64,000 nucleotides of DNA. Source: Paraperlucidibaca baekdonensis (GTDB lineage Bacteria; Pseudomonadota; Gammaproteobacteria; Pseudomonadales; Moraxellaceae). Numbering within the stretch: the first letter of the stretch is position 1; each line of letters starts with the position of its first letter. Under the pieces are notes generated by a model, which saw nothing but the letters and a program-made list of their open reading frames with translations, did no database searches and was not told where the DNA came from. The stretch covers positions 124,001 to 188,000 of the forward strand of contig NZ_QUNR01000001.1 in NCBI RefSeq assembly GCF_003387535.1, given 5' to 3'. The position numbers and the translations under genes were made by a program. Shown here in pieces: positions 21,124 to 29,653 of this stretch.

Positions 21124-21508
21124 TCTTTGCCGCGGTCGCTGCGCGTCTCGACTGCTATTGCTAAGTGTGCTCGCACTGCCTGGCGCTGCGTGGGCAAACG
21201 ATCTGAGTTGGGCGGCGCTGAGCGCAGAGCAACAAGTCACCTTAGCGGATTTTGAAGGCCGCTGGGATGCGCTGGATGAATCACGGCGTGCCCATTTGCT
21301 GGATCGTGCCGAGCGCTGGCGCAGCCTGCCCGATGCGCGTCGCCAAGCCATCATCGCGCGCTGGAATGAACTCAAAGCACTATCGCCGGAAGCGCGCCAA
21401 GCCCTACGTCAGCGCTGGAACTCACTGAGCACAGACGAGCGCCGGGAAGCGCTCAGCGCATCGCCGGCAGCGCAAGATGGCACCCTAACGACCTCTCTGG
21501 CGAATTAA
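21110..21508 (+). CDS. DUF3106 domain secreted protein
   Basis: 132 aa with a Sec signal peptide (cleavage after LPGAAWA, about residue 27) and two or three repeats of an Arg/Trp-rich helical unit (DRAERWRSLPDARRQAIIARW, then EARQALRQRWNSL). The start is a GTG at 21110 with GGAGG nine bases upstream. DUF3106 proteins resemble Spy/CpxP-like periplasmic sensors and always accompany this sigma/anti-sigma pair; a stress-sensing role is inference. It ends on the same bases as ntrC, tail to tail. Confidence 0.8.
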   Translation: MTSADLCRGRCASRLLLLSVLALPGAAWANDLSWAALSAEQQVTLADFEGRWDALDESRRAHLLDRAERWRSLPDARRQAIIARWNELKALSPEARQALRQRWNSLSTDERREALSASPAAQDGTLTTSLAN

Positions 21509-22941
21509 TCCTCGTCGTCATCCAGTGTGGCACTAAGCCCTAGCTCCTTGAGCTTGCGCGTTAGCGTGTTGCGGCCCCAGCCCAACACCACCGCAGCATC
21601 ACGCCGCCGCCCGCCAGTAAACTGCAATGCCTCCGCTATCAGCACCCGCTCAAACGCCGGCGCGGCCTGATCGAGCAATGGCTCATGTGGACGCTGCTGT
21701 AATGCCTGCCGCGCCCATAACGCTAAGGCCTGCTCCCAGTTTGGCAGCACCGCATCGGGCTCTTGATCACTGCCGGGCTGCAACTCTGGCGGCAAATCAC
21801 TGACCAAAACCTCGCGGCCCGTGGCCATTACGGTGATCCATCGGCAGGTATTTTCGAGCTGACGGACGTTGCCCGGCCATGGCAGTTTTTGCAGATACGC
21901 AGAAGCTTCGGCAGTCAATGACTTCGCCTCGACCTGCAGCTCCTTGGCCGCGCGCGCCATAAAAAACTGCGCCAAGCGCGGAATATCCACGTTGCGATCA
22001 CGCAGCCGTGGAATGTGCACGCGAATGACATTGATGCGGTGAAATAAATCCTCGCGGAACTTGCCATCAGTCACCAGCTTTTCGAGGTGTTGATGGGTCG
22101 CGGCAATGATCCGCACATCCACGCGCACCGGCACATGGCCACCGACACGGTAAAACTCGCCATCGGCCAGCACGCGCAGTAAGCGCGTTTGCGTATCGAT
22201 GGGCATATCGCCAATTTCATCGAGAAATAAAGTGCCGCCATCGGCTTGCTCAAAGCGGCCGGCGCGCTGCGTACTGGCGCCAGTAAACGCCCCTTTTTCA
22301 TGGCCAAACAACTCCGACTCCATGAGATCCTTCGGAATCGCGGCCATATTGAGCGCAATAAATGGCTTACGCGCACGCGGCGAATGCTCATGCAGCGCAC
22401 CCGCCACCAACTCTTTGCCGGTGCCCGACTCACCATTGATGAGCACGGTGATATTGGAGTTGCTGAGCCGACCAATGGCGCGAAAAACCTCCTGCATCGC
22501 CGGTGACTCGCCAATAATACTGGTCGAGCGCACCGCCTCCACGACCGCCTCAAGTGCCGGTGTGACTTGCTCTAAATGGTGCACCACGGCGCGCTGCACC
22601 AGCGCCACCGCCTCATCGACATCGAAAGGCTTGGGCAGGTATTCGAATGCGCCGCCCTGATACGATGCCACCGCCGAGCTCAAGTCCGAATGCGCGGTCA
22701 TGATGATCACCGGCACCTGCGGATACTGCTCGCGCACCTGCGCCATAAACGCCAAGCCATCAATGCCAGGCATACGAATATCGCTGACCAAGGTCATGGG
22801 CTGCTCATGCGCGAGTTTCGCCAATGCCGCGCTGGCGTCCTCGAAGCTCGTCACCGCCATGCCTGCCTGCGTCAGCGCGCGCTCAAGCACCCAACGTATG
22901 GCGCGGTCATCGTCAATAATCCATACCGTGTGTTTAGTCAT
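21505..22941 (-). CDS. glnG: Nitrogen regulator NtrC
   Basis: Sigma-54 dependent activator of nitrogen-limitation genes. 478 aa from the ATG at 22941: receiver (residues 1-120, phospho-acceptor Asp54 in LVSDIRMPG), AAA+ domain (about 145-375) with GESGTGKE, GAFTGAS (sigma-54 contact loop) and GGTLFLDEIGDMP, then a Fis-type HTH (GGRRRDAAVVLGWGRNTLTRKLKELG) at the C-terminus. The start overlaps the ntrB stop by eight bases. Candidate NtrC sites lie upstream of this operon and of torF-glnK-amtB. Confidence 0.97.
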   Translation of the reverse strand: MTKHTVWIIDDDRAIRWVLERALTQAGMAVTSFEDASAALAKLAHEQPMTLVSDIRMPGIDGLAFMAQVREQYPQVPVIIMTAHSDLSSAVASYQGGAFEYLPKPFDVDEAVALVQRAVVHHLEQVTPALEAVVEAVRSTSIIGESPAMQEVFRAIGRLSNSNITVLINGESGTGKELVAGALHEHSPRARKPFIALNMAAIPKDLMESELFGHEKGAFTGASTQRAGRFEQADGGTLFLDEIGDMPIDTQTRLLRVLADGEFYRVGGHVPVRVDVRIIAATHQHLEKLVTDGKFREDLFHRINVIRVHIPRLRDRNVDIPRLAQFFMARAAKELQVEAKSLTAEASAYLQKLPWPGNVRQLENTCRWITVMATGREVLVSDLPPELQPGSDQEPDAVLPNWEQALALWARQALQQRPHEPLLDQAAPAFERVLIAEALQFTGGRRRDAAVVLGWGRNTLTRKLKELGLSATLDDDED

Positions 22942-24013
22942 GAGGCTTTTCCAAAGGCAAATAAATGCTAAATAGCGTGCGCCCTGGATACGAGTCGCAC
23001 TCAATTAAGCCGTTGTATTGATGAATAATATCTTGCGCAATCGACAGCCCAAGGCCATTGCCAGCGGCGCGACCACTAACCATCGGGTAGAAAATCGACT
23101 GTTTGAGCTCGGCGGGTATGCCCGGGCCGTTGTCTTGAATATCGATGCGCAGCACCAGTCGATGGCGCTTCGCACCGATGGTGAATTGGCGCATGGGCCG
23201 GGTTTTAAAGAGCAGCACCGGCGGATGCTTGCTGGGGTTTTCCAGCAGCGCTTGCAGGCCATTGCCACCAATATTGAGCATGGCTTGAATGAGCTGATCA
23301 GGGTCGGCTTCAATGTCCGGCAGCGAGGGGTCATAGTCGCGCACAATACTCACGCGACCATCTGCCTCGGCCTCCAACAGCCTCACCACACGCTCCACAC
23401 ATTCGTGCGGGTTCACCGTGCGCAATGTCGGCAATCGCCGTGGCCCCAACATGCGATCAGCTAGCACGCGTAGGCGGTCAGCCTCTTCAATAATCACGCG
23501 TGTGTACTCTTTCAGCTCGGCATCGGGCAGTTCGCGCTCAAGCAATTGCGCTGCGCCGCGGATGCCGCCGAGCGGGTTTTTAATCTCATGCGCCACACCA
23601 CGCACCAACTTACGCATGGCCTGATGGCTGGCGAGCATGGCTTCCTCGCGGGCGATTTTCAGCAGCCGATCGCGCGGCTGAATCTCTATCAATAGCTCCG
23701 CTTTCGCGCTCGGTGTGGTGAGCAATGACACCGTGTAGTCCACGGTAATATCGCGCAGACCCACGCGTAATCTCGCCTCACGCTTGGTGAACTGATGACC
23801 ACTGCGCAGTGTCTCGGCGAGCGCACCACCAGCATTATTTTCAAATTCAATGAGCACATCACTGAGCGGCAGGCCCACCGCACGGGTGTGACTGATGGCC
23901 AGCAAGCTCTCCGCCGCCGGATTCACATACGCCAACTTCAAGTCGGTATCGCACAGCAAAATGGCGGTGCTCAAACTCTCCAGCAGGCGTTTTGGTGATC
24001 GCTCGTCGCGCAT
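22934..24013 (-). CDS. glnL: Nitrogen sensor histidine kinase/phosphatase NtrB
   Basis: Phosphorylates or dephosphorylates NtrC according to PII (GlnB/GlnK) signals. 359 aa, cytoplasmic: a PAS domain (1-115), the H box VRGVAHEIKNPLGG with His142, and an HATPase domain with NIGGNGLQAL, DNGPGIP and GRAAGNGLGLSIA. First gene of ntrB-ntrC. It is not preceded by glnA here, unlike in E. coli; instead there is a sigma-54 promoter with two NtrC sites. Confidence 0.96.
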   Translation of the reverse strand: MRDERSPKRLLESLSTAILLCDTDLKLAYVNPAAESLLAISHTRAVGLPLSDVLIEFENNAGGALAETLRSGHQFTKREARLRVGLRDITVDYTVSLLTTPSAKAELLIEIQPRDRLLKIAREEAMLASHQAMRKLVRGVAHEIKNPLGGIRGAAQLLERELPDAELKEYTRVIIEEADRLRVLADRMLGPRRLPTLRTVNPHECVERVVRLLEAEADGRVSIVRDYDPSLPDIEADPDQLIQAMLNIGGNGLQALLENPSKHPPVLLFKTRPMRQFTIGAKRHRLVLRIDIQDNGPGIPAELKQSIFYPMVSGRAAGNGLGLSIAQDIIHQYNGLIECDSYPGRTLFSIYLPLEKPHD

Positions 24014-24046
24014 ACGCTGCTCTATTGTGGTAATGACCTAAGACTT

Positions 24047-24062
24047 TGCAAAATCCACACCA
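24047..24062 (-). promoter_or_regulatory. Sigma-54 promoter of ntrB-ntrC
   Basis: Reading the minus strand, TGGTGTGGATTTTGCA has the invariant GG (-24) and GC (-12) at exactly 10-bp spacing, plus the T tract before GCA. Transcription would start near 24036, about 23 bases before the ntrB ATG. The -24 half (TGGTGT against TGGCAC) is weaker than the -12 half. Confidence 0.7.
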
Positions 24063-24125
24063 TCTCGTGCAAATGCCGCACGCAAGCGGCCTGCACCAGC
24101 TAAGGACCGCTAACACGCAAACAAA

Positions 24126-24142
24126 TGCACAATTTTAGTGCG
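24126..24142. promoter_or_regulatory. NtrC-binding site, proximal
   Basis: TGCACAATTTTAGTGCG, a 17-bp near-palindrome fitting the NtrC consensus TGCACYA-N3-TRGTGCA with one terminal mismatch. Its centre lies about 98 bases upstream of the predicted ntrB start, inside the usual range for a sigma-54 enhancer. Confidence 0.7.
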
Positions 24143-24169
24143 TAAATCGGCGCACCAGCCTCGGCATTA

Positions 24170-24186
24170 TGCACTGTTTTGGTGCC
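24170..24186. promoter_or_regulatory. NtrC-binding site, distal
   Basis: TGCACTGTTTTGGTGCC, again TGCAC-N7-GGTGC. It is centred about 142 bases upstream of the predicted ntrB start and 44 bp from the proximal site, roughly four helical turns, as expected for cooperative binding on one DNA face. Confidence 0.72.
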
Positions 24187-24291
24187 GGCGTAGTGCCCAC
24201 TCATTTGTACCGCGTAGCCACCATCGACAGCATCGCCGCTCTATCGATTTACGCTACAATGCGCGCATTCTGATCACCCGGTTTGCCCCTC

Positions 24292-25626
24292 ATGTCGCTC
24301 ACTAATCCCCGCGTAGGTTTTGTCTCTCTTGGCTGCCCAAAAGCCCTAGTCGACTCCGAGCGCATCCTCACCCAGCTGCGCACCGAGGGCTATGAAATTT
24401 CCGCCAGCTACGATGGCGCGGACTTGGTGGTGGTCAACACCTGTGGCTTTATCGACTCGGCCGTGCAGGAGTCGCTCGACGCCATCGGCGAGGCATTAGC
24501 GGAGAATGGCAAGGTCATTGTCACCGGCTGCTTAGGCAAAAAAGCTGATGTCATCCGCGCCGCACATCCGAGCGTGCTTAGCGTCACTGGGCCACAGGCC
24601 TACGAAGCAGTCATGGGCGCTGTGCATCAATTTTTGCCGCCCAAACACGATCCGTTTATTGACCTCGTGCCGGCTCAGGGCATCAAACTCACGCCCAAGC
24701 ATTATGCGTATTTGAAGATTTCCGAAGGCTGCAATCACCGCTGCACGTTTTGCATTATTCCGTCTTTGCGCGGCGATCTCGCCTCGCGCCCCGTGGGCTC
24801 GGTACTCACTGAAGCCGAGAACTTGGCGAAAGCCGGCGTCAAAGAAATTCTTGTGGTCTCGCAAGACACCAGCGCCTATGGCGTGGATCTGAAATATAAG
24901 CTCGATTTCTGGGGCGGCCGTCCGGTGAAAACCCGCATGCTCGAGCTCTGCGAAGCACTCGGCACACTCGGCGTCTGGGTTCGCCTGCATTACGTCTACC
25001 CTTATCCGCACGTTGACCATGTCATCCCGCTGATGGCCGAAGGCAAGATTCTGCCGTATTTGGATATTCCGTTTCAGCATGGCAGCCCGAGTGTTTTGAA
25101 ACGCATGAAGCGCCCCGCGCATGCCGAGAATACGCTCGAGCGCATCAAGCGCTGGCGCGAGATTTGCCCTGATCTGATCATCCGCTCAACGTTTATTGTC
25201 GGCTTTCCCGGCGAGACCGAAGAGGAATTTCAAGATCTGCTCGACTGGCTGAAAGTCGCCCAGCTAGATCGCGTGGGCTGCTTCCCTTATTCGCCGGTTG
25301 AAGGCGCGCTCGCCAATGACGTGGCTGAGCCGGTGCCCGAAGACGTGAAGTTAGCGCGCCACGAGCGTTTTATGACGCTGGCTGCAGAGATTTCAGCGGC
25401 GCGATTGCAACGCCGAGTGGGTCGCGTGGAGCAGGTCTTGGTCGATGAGATCGATCATGAGGAAGGCGTGGCAATTGCGCGCTCGAAAGCCGATGCGCCG
25501 GAAATTGATGGCAATGTGTTTATTGAAGGCGCGGGTGCGGCGCAGTTGCAGCCGGGTCAGTTAGTGATGGTGCGTGTGACTGAGGCGGATGAGTATGATT
25601 TGTTTGCGGAGTTGGTGGTTGAGTGA
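24292..25626 (+). CDS. rimO: Ribosomal protein S12 methylthiotransferase RimO
   Basis: Radical-SAM enzyme that methylthiolates the conserved Asp of ribosomal protein S12. 444 aa. Three N-terminal Cys for the second cluster ([22 protein letters not shown]), the radical-SAM CX3CX2C motif CNHRCTFC near residue 147, and a TRAM domain at the C-terminus. Start at ATG 24292; a TTG three codons earlier is unlikely. A possible -10 TACAAT lies at 24255. It is divergent from ntrB-ntrC and followed by the first palindromic repeat. Confidence 0.97.
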   Translation: MSLTNPRVGFVSLGCPKALVDSERILTQLRTEGYEISASYDGADLVVVNTCGFIDSAVQESLDAIGEALAENGKVIVTGCLGKKADVIRAAHPSVLSVTGPQAYEAVMGAVHQFLPPKHDPFIDLVPAQGIKLTPKHYAYLKISEGCNHRCTFCIIPSLRGDLASRPVGSVLTEAENLAKAGVKEILVVSQDTSAYGVDLKYKLDFWGGRPVKTRMLELCEALGTLGVWVRLHYVYPYPHVDHVIPLMAEGKILPYLDIPFQHGSPSVLKRMKRPAHAENTLERIKRWREICPDLIIRSTFIVGFPGETEEEFQDLLDWLKVAQLDRVGCFPYSPVEGALANDVAEPVPEDVKLARHERFMTLAAEISAARLQRRVGRVEQVLVDEIDHEEGVAIARSKADAPEIDGNVFIEGAGAAQLQPGQLVMVRVTEADEYDLFAELVVE

Positions 25627-25643
25627 ACTGCTGCCTGGACCGA

Positions 25644-25738
25644 GGCAGACTGAGGTGGTGAAACACGCCGTGAATACGTCCGTGTAGGCTCGCAGGCGCC
25701 ATCCATGGCGCCTGACGGTTTCACCGCCTCAGTCTGCC
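25644..25738 (+). repeat. Palindromic repeat, copy A
   Basis: A 95-bp fold-back element 18 bases after rimO. Outer arms of 21 bp (GGCAGACTGAGGTGGTGAAAC and its complement at 25718-25738) pair fully apart from one G-T wobble. Inside lies a 10-bp hairpin, CAGGCGCCAT / ATGGCGCCTG (25693-25714), next to a 28-base unpaired segment. The core is repeated in inverted orientation at copy B with about four differences in 80 bp, but the outermost arm bases differ between copies while still pairing within each. It could also serve as a terminator for rimO. It resembles large REP-like elements; no specific family name is claimed. Confidence 0.85.
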
Positions 25739-25802
25739 CCGGCCATCAAATATCAATTACGCTATCATGTGCTCTAATTTCCAATGGATTGAGACACTAG
25801 CG

Positions 25803-26651
25803 ATGCCGTCAGCAACAATTAAGCTTTTCTTGACACAGGGCGACTCGAAGCGACTTTGTACTGCGGAAATGTCAAATTGGAGCGGCAAAGCACTTGGCGC
25901 TCCGCGCACTGAGTTTGATGAGTTTTTGTCGCGGGATGAATTAACGCAGTCCGGTGTTTATATTTTGACCGGCTTTAACCCAACATCCGGCGCGCCGCTA
26001 GCCTATATCGGAGAGGCCGAGGTACTAAAAGAGCGCTTGAAGGCGCATAAAAATAAGGAATTCTGGGTTCAAGCGATCGTATTTACTAGTAAAGATGAAA
26101 ATTTAACAAAGTCGCACATACGATACTTAGAAGGTCGATTGATCGCCGAAGCTAAATCAATAGCACGTTTTGAGCTAGACAATGGTCAAGCTAGCGGATC
26201 AAGACTGCCTGAGTCTGATCGCGAAGATATGGAAATATTTCTGTCTAAAATTAAACAATTATTGCCAGTTTTAGGCTCTGAGCTACTAACCCCCATAGTG
26301 ACTCGTGATAGTGACTTCACTGTAAAGGCTGACAAGTTAGTTTGCTTAATCAAAGGATTAGAAGCATTTGGCGAGCAAACCGCTACAGGCTTTGTCATTT
26401 TCAAAGGATCACGCGCTATTTTAGAGGAGCGACCTTCAGCGGCCACGCAACATCCTTTTGTGGTGACACTTCGGCAGAAGCTAATTGCCGATGGCAACCT
26501 GATACACGACACGGGCAGCTACTTGTTCACAAAAGATACCGAGTTTACTAGCCCAAGTTCAGCTGCAGCGGTTGTTCATGGTGGCGGAGCAAATGGGCTG
26601 ACGGCATGGCGCGACTCACAGGGCAAAACCTTAAAAAGCCTAGAATCTTAG
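25803..26651 (+). CDS. GIY-YIG nuclease domain protein with DUF4357
   Basis: 282 aa. An N-terminal region (1-45) precedes a GIY-YIG fold: GVYI at 51-54, YIG at 68-70, the catalytic-type Arg79 in KERLKAH and Glu110 in RYLEGRLI. The middle (130-220) is not recognised. A C-terminal DUF4357 domain (about 225-280) shows PSSAAAVVHGGGANGLTAW then GKTL. The family is found scattered in bacteria; its role is unproven, with nuclease or defence roles suggested by domain content only. The start ATG at 25803 has a weak ribosome-binding site. The gene is visibly AT-richer than its neighbours and is bracketed by inverted palindromes, suggesting transfer. Confidence 0.88.
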   Translation: MPSATIKLFLTQGDSKRLCTAEMSNWSGKALGAPRTEFDEFLSRDELTQSGVYILTGFNPTSGAPLAYIGEAEVLKERLKAHKNKEFWVQAIVFTSKDENLTKSHIRYLEGRLIAEAKSIARFELDNGQASGSRLPESDREDMEIFLSKIKQLLPVLGSELLTPIVTRDSDFTVKADKLVCLIKGLEAFGEQTATGFVIFKGSRAILEERPSAATQHPFVVTLRQKLIADGNLIHDTGSYLFTKDTEFTSPSSAAAVVHGGGANGLTAWRDSQGKTLKSLES

Positions 26652-26727
26652 TCGAAATAAAGGCCTCTCTCAGCGAACGCAAAATTTACCTGGGCAATCA
26701 AGTACCGTGAATATCCAAAGCCGAGCG

Positions 26728-26830
26728 GTGGTGTGGGCTGCGGTGGTGAAACCGTCAGGCGCCATGGATGGCGCCTGCGAGCCTACATGGACGTATTCAC
26801 GGCGTGTTTCACCGCCTCAGCCCACACCAC
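26728..26830 (-). repeat. Palindromic repeat, copy B (inverted)
   Basis: A 103-bp fold-back element between the converging GIY-YIG gene and cyaY. The outer arms are 25 bp (26728-26752 with 26806-26830), pairing except for one mismatch and one G-T wobble; the inner hairpin CAGGCGCCAT / ATGGCGCCTG is identical to copy A. Reverse-complemented, its 80-bp core matches copy A at all but about four positions. The outermost arm is GTGGTGTGGG here against GGCAGAC in copy A. Confidence 0.85.
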
Positions 26831-26838
26831 AGACCATC

Positions 26839-27153
26839 TCAGCAAAACGAAATCCGCTCACCACCCTGCTCCACCACCACCCGCTCAAGTAGCGTTTGCA
26901 AACTCTCACCAGTAGTGCGGCAAAACCATTGTTCATCCTGCCAGCCGAGGTGGTAGCCGCCCGAGCGCGCCGCCACCCAAATCTCACAGGTCGCGACTTG
27001 GCGGTTGATGATGATCTTGCTGCCATTTTCGGCGGTGAGCGTAAGGATGCCCGCGCTCATTTCAAAATCGAGCTCGGTGTCGGCGTCTTCAACCTGCTGC
27101 TCAATGCTCAATAAAGTGGCCTCGGCCAAGGCGTTAAATTCGGATTCGTTCAT
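26839..27153 (-). CDS. cyaY: Frataxin homologue CyaY
   Basis: Iron-binding protein that regulates Fe-S cluster assembly by IscS. 104 aa from the ATG at 27153 (AGGA upstream). The acidic first helix is present (MNESEFNALAEATLLSIEQQ, then EDADTELDFE), as is the conserved sheet segment GSKIIINRQVATCEIWVAARSGG with YHLGWQDEQWFC. Divergent from lptM-lysA, the usual cyaY / lptM arrangement. Confidence 0.96.
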   Translation of the reverse strand: MNESEFNALAEATLLSIEQQVEDADTELDFEMSAGILTLTAENGSKIIINRQVATCEIWVAARSGGYHLGWQDEQWFCRTTGESLQTLLERVVVEQGGERISFC

Positions 27154-27238
27154 AGGTCCTCGCAAAGATCGTGGGCTTGGGGAAATGCCAGCGCTGCCGC
27201 ATAATAGCGCACTCTAATTTGGCCGCGGGATGATTGCC

Positions 27239-27418
27239 ATGATTCGCCTCACGATGTTGCTAGCGGTTGGCCTACTCAGTGCCTGTGGCCAAAAAGGCCC
27301 GCTGTATTTTCCACCGGCCAATGCCGAGCCTTATCAAGCACCTGAGCGTAGTGCACCGCCGGAGTTTCCCGAGGCACCGGCAGCGACCACTGCCGAGCCA
27401 GAAGCGCCCGCCCAATAA
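27239..27418 (+). CDS. lptM: LptM-type small lipoprotein
   Basis: About 59 aa lipoprotein. Signal sequence with lipobox LLSAC followed directly by GQKGPLYFP, the signature of the YifL/LptM family, which assists maturation of the LptD-LptE complex in E. coli. The remaining tail is Pro/Ala/Glu-rich and disordered. I use the ATG at 27239 because GGGA lies nine bases before it; an ATG at 27230 is possible. First gene of the lptM-lysA-dapF run. Confidence 0.9.
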   Translation: MIRLTMLLAVGLLSACGQKGPLYFPPANAEPYQAPERSAPPEFPEAPAATTAEPEAPAQ

Positions 27419-27440
27419 ATACTGACTAGTTAGGATTGCC

Positions 27441-28688
27441 ATGACCGCGCTGCCCCTCATCGATGGCACACGCCAGCTCGAAGCCATTGCCCTAGAAAGC
27501 CTTGCCGAGCGCTTCGGCACGCCGCTCTACGCCTATTCGCGTGCGGCGCTGACCGCCAATTATCAGGCTTTCGATGCAGCCTTTGCCGGCGTTGATCATC
27601 AGGTTTGTTTTGCCGTGAAAGCCAATTCCAATATTGCCGTGCTCAATGTGCTGGCGCGTTTAGGCGCGGGCTTCGATATCGTCTCGGGCGGCGAGCTGGA
27701 GCGTGTCATTGCTGCTGGTGGCGAAGCTAGCAAGATCGTATTTTCGGGCTTGGGCAAAACCGAGGCGGAGATTGAGCGCGCGCTGGCACTGGGCATTGCC
27801 TGTTTTAACGTGGAGTCAGAGGCTGAGCTGGAGCGCATCAACGCCGTGGCAGCACGGCTGAATGTGCGCGCGCCGATTAGCCTGCGCGTGAACCCCGATG
27901 TCGATGCGCAAACGCACCCGTATATCTCCACCGGCTTGAAAGAAAATAAGTTTGGCGTGGCCATTGAGCGCGCGCCTGAGGTCTATCGCCGCGCCTTGGC
28001 GTTGGGGCATTTGGATGCCGTGGGCATCGATTGCCATATTGGTTCGCAGCTGACCAGCACCGCACCATTTTCCGATGCGCTCGATCGCGTGTTGGCGATG
28101 ATTGAGCAGCTGAAAGCGGAGGGCATCGCGCTCACGCATATCGATATCGGCGGCGGCTTGGGCGTTTGCTATAAAGACGAGACGCCACCAACGCCGGCCG
28201 ACTACGCCGCGGTGTTATTGCCACGCTTAAAGGCCGCCGGCCTGAAGGTTTATATGGAGCCAGGCCGCGCCATTGCCGCCAATGCAGGTGTGCTGCTGAC
28301 GCGTGTGGAGTTCATCAAGCCCACCGAGCACAAGCACTTTGCCATTGTTGATGCCGCCATGAATGACCTGATCCGCCCGGCGCTGTATCAGGCCTGGATG
28401 GACATTGTGCCGGCCACACCGCGCAGCGAGACGCCAAGTCAGCGCTACGATGTGGTGGGCGCCGTGTGCGAGACCGGCGACTTTTTGGGCAAAGATCGTG
28501 ACCTGAGCATTGCCGCCGGTGATTTGCTGGCGGTGACGGGCGCCGGCGCCTATGGTTTTGTCATGAGCTCGAACTACAACACGCGGGGCCGCGCCGCCGA
28601 GGTCATTGTTGATGGTGACCAAGCCTGGCAAGTGCGCCGTCGCGAAACCACCGCCGATCTCTTAGCGCTTGAATCGTTGCTGCCCTAA
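27441..28688 (+). CDS. lysA: Diaminopimelate decarboxylase
   Basis: PLP enzyme of the alanine racemase fold that decarboxylates meso-diaminopimelate to lysine. 415 aa: the PLP lysine in CFAVKANSN near residue 57, HIGSQ, GGGLGVCY, EPGRAIAANAG, and the active-site CETGDFLGKDR near residue 346. Followed by dapF, so the last two steps of the DAP/lysine pathway are adjacent. Confidence 0.98.
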   Translation: MTALPLIDGTRQLEAIALESLAERFGTPLYAYSRAALTANYQAFDAAFAGVDHQVCFAVKANSNIAVLNVLARLGAGFDIVSGGELERVIAAGGEASKIVFSGLGKTEAEIERALALGIACFNVESEAELERINAVAARLNVRAPISLRVNPDVDAQTHPYISTGLKENKFGVAIERAPEVYRRALALGHLDAVGIDCHIGSQLTSTAPFSDALDRVLAMIEQLKAEGIALTHIDIGGGLGVCYKDETPPTPADYAAVLLPRLKAAGLKVYMEPGRAIAANAGVLLTRVEFIKPTEHKHFAIVDAAMNDLIRPALYQAWMDIVPATPRSETPSQRYDVVGAVCETGDFLGKDRDLSIAAGDLLAVTGAGAYGFVMSSNYNTRGRAAEVIVDGDQAWQVRRRETTADLLALESLLP

Positions 28689-28707
28689 CAACACAATGGA
28701 CGGGTTC

Positions 28708-28741
28708 GCGAGTCGCTAGGCCATCAGGCCGCCAGACTCGC
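28708..28741. other. Inverted repeat in the lysA-dapF gap
   Basis: Nested inverted repeat GCGAGTC ... GGCC ... GGCC ... GACTCGC (outer 7-bp arms at 28708-28714 and 28735-28741, inner 4-bp arms). No T run follows, so it is more likely an mRNA-stability or pausing hairpin than a terminator. dapF's own GGAGG ribosome-binding site lies just after it. Confidence 0.5.
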
Positions 28742-28762
28742 CATTAGTTTATGGAGGCATCG

Positions 28763-29653
28763 ATGCGTCTGGAATTTACCAAGATGCATGGTCTCGGCAA
28801 CGACTTTTTGATGCTGGACTTCGTATCGCAACGTGCGCGTTTGGATGCGCCGCTGATTCGCCGCCTCGCCGACCGCCACACCGGCGTAGGCTTTGACCAA
28901 CTCTTGATTGTCGAAGCGCCAACTCGCCCCGATGTCGACTTTCGCTATCGCATTTTTAATGCCGACGGCTCCGAAGTGTCGCAGTGCGGCAATGGTGCGC
29001 GCTGCTTCGCGCGTTTCGTGCGCGACCGGCGCTTGACCAGCAAAACCGAGCTGCGCGTGGAAACCGCCAGCGGCGTCATTGTGCTCACTATTGCACGCAA
29101 TGGTTGGGTCACGGTCGACATGGGCCAGCCGCGCCTCATACCCAATGACATTCCGTTTCAAGCCGAGGCCACAGCACTCGATTACGCGCTGCTGGTGCCT
29201 GAGTTAGTGGCGATCGACACTTCCGCAATCATCCCCGCGCCAAGCAATCAGACTTTGCGCATTGCCGCGGTGAGCATGGGCAATCCGCACGCAGTCTTGC
29301 GCGTGAGCGCCGTGGCACAGGCACCCGTGTCGACACTTGGGCCACTCATTGAGTCGCATGCGAGCTTTCCCGATCGCGTCAATGCCGGCTTTATGGAGGT
29401 TGTGCATCGCGGCCATATTCGCCTGCGCGTCTATGAGCGCGGCACTGGCGAGACGCAAGCGTGCGGAACCGGCGCCTGCGCGGCGGTGGTGGCCGGCATC
29501 CGTTGGGGCCTGCTCGATGCCGAGGTGCGCGTATCGCTACCGGGCGGCGAACTCAGCATCAGCTGGGCTGGCGCTGGCCATTCGGTACTGATGACTGGCC
29601 CCACGGCGCGCGTCTTTGATGGCCTGCTGCGCATTGGCGAGGGCGGATCATGA
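28763..29653 (+). CDS. dapF: Diaminopimelate epimerase
   Basis: Cofactor-independent epimerase converting LL- to meso-diaminopimelate, needed for lysine and peptidoglycan. 296 aa. The two catalytic cysteines are in [16 protein letters not shown] and in [12 protein letters not shown]. Start at ATG 28763, with GGAGG seven bases upstream; an upstream ATG in the same frame is not used. Overlaps the DUF484 gene by four bases. Confidence 0.97.
   Translation: MRLEFTKMHGLGNDFLMLDFVSQRARLDAPLIRRLADRHTGVGFDQLLIVEAPTRPDVDFRYRIFNADGSEVSQCGNGARCFARFVRDRRLTSKTELRVETASGVIVLTIARNGWVTVDMGQPRLIPNDIPFQAEATALDYALLVPELVAIDTSAIIPAPSNQTLRIAAVSMGNPHAVLRVSAVAQAPVSTLGPLIESHASFPDRVNAGFMEVVHRGHIRLRVYERGTGETQACGTGACAAVVAGIRWGLLDAEVRVSLPGGELSISWAGAGHSVLMTGPTARVFDGLLRIGEGGS

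Noticed and set aside
25520-25702. Small open frame on the minus strand starting MAPASLHGRIHGVFH, and its twin on the plus strand at 26768-26956
   Set aside because: The shared peptide comes from the palindromic repeat itself, the frames differ afterwards, and no ribosome-binding site is seen. Treated as non-coding.
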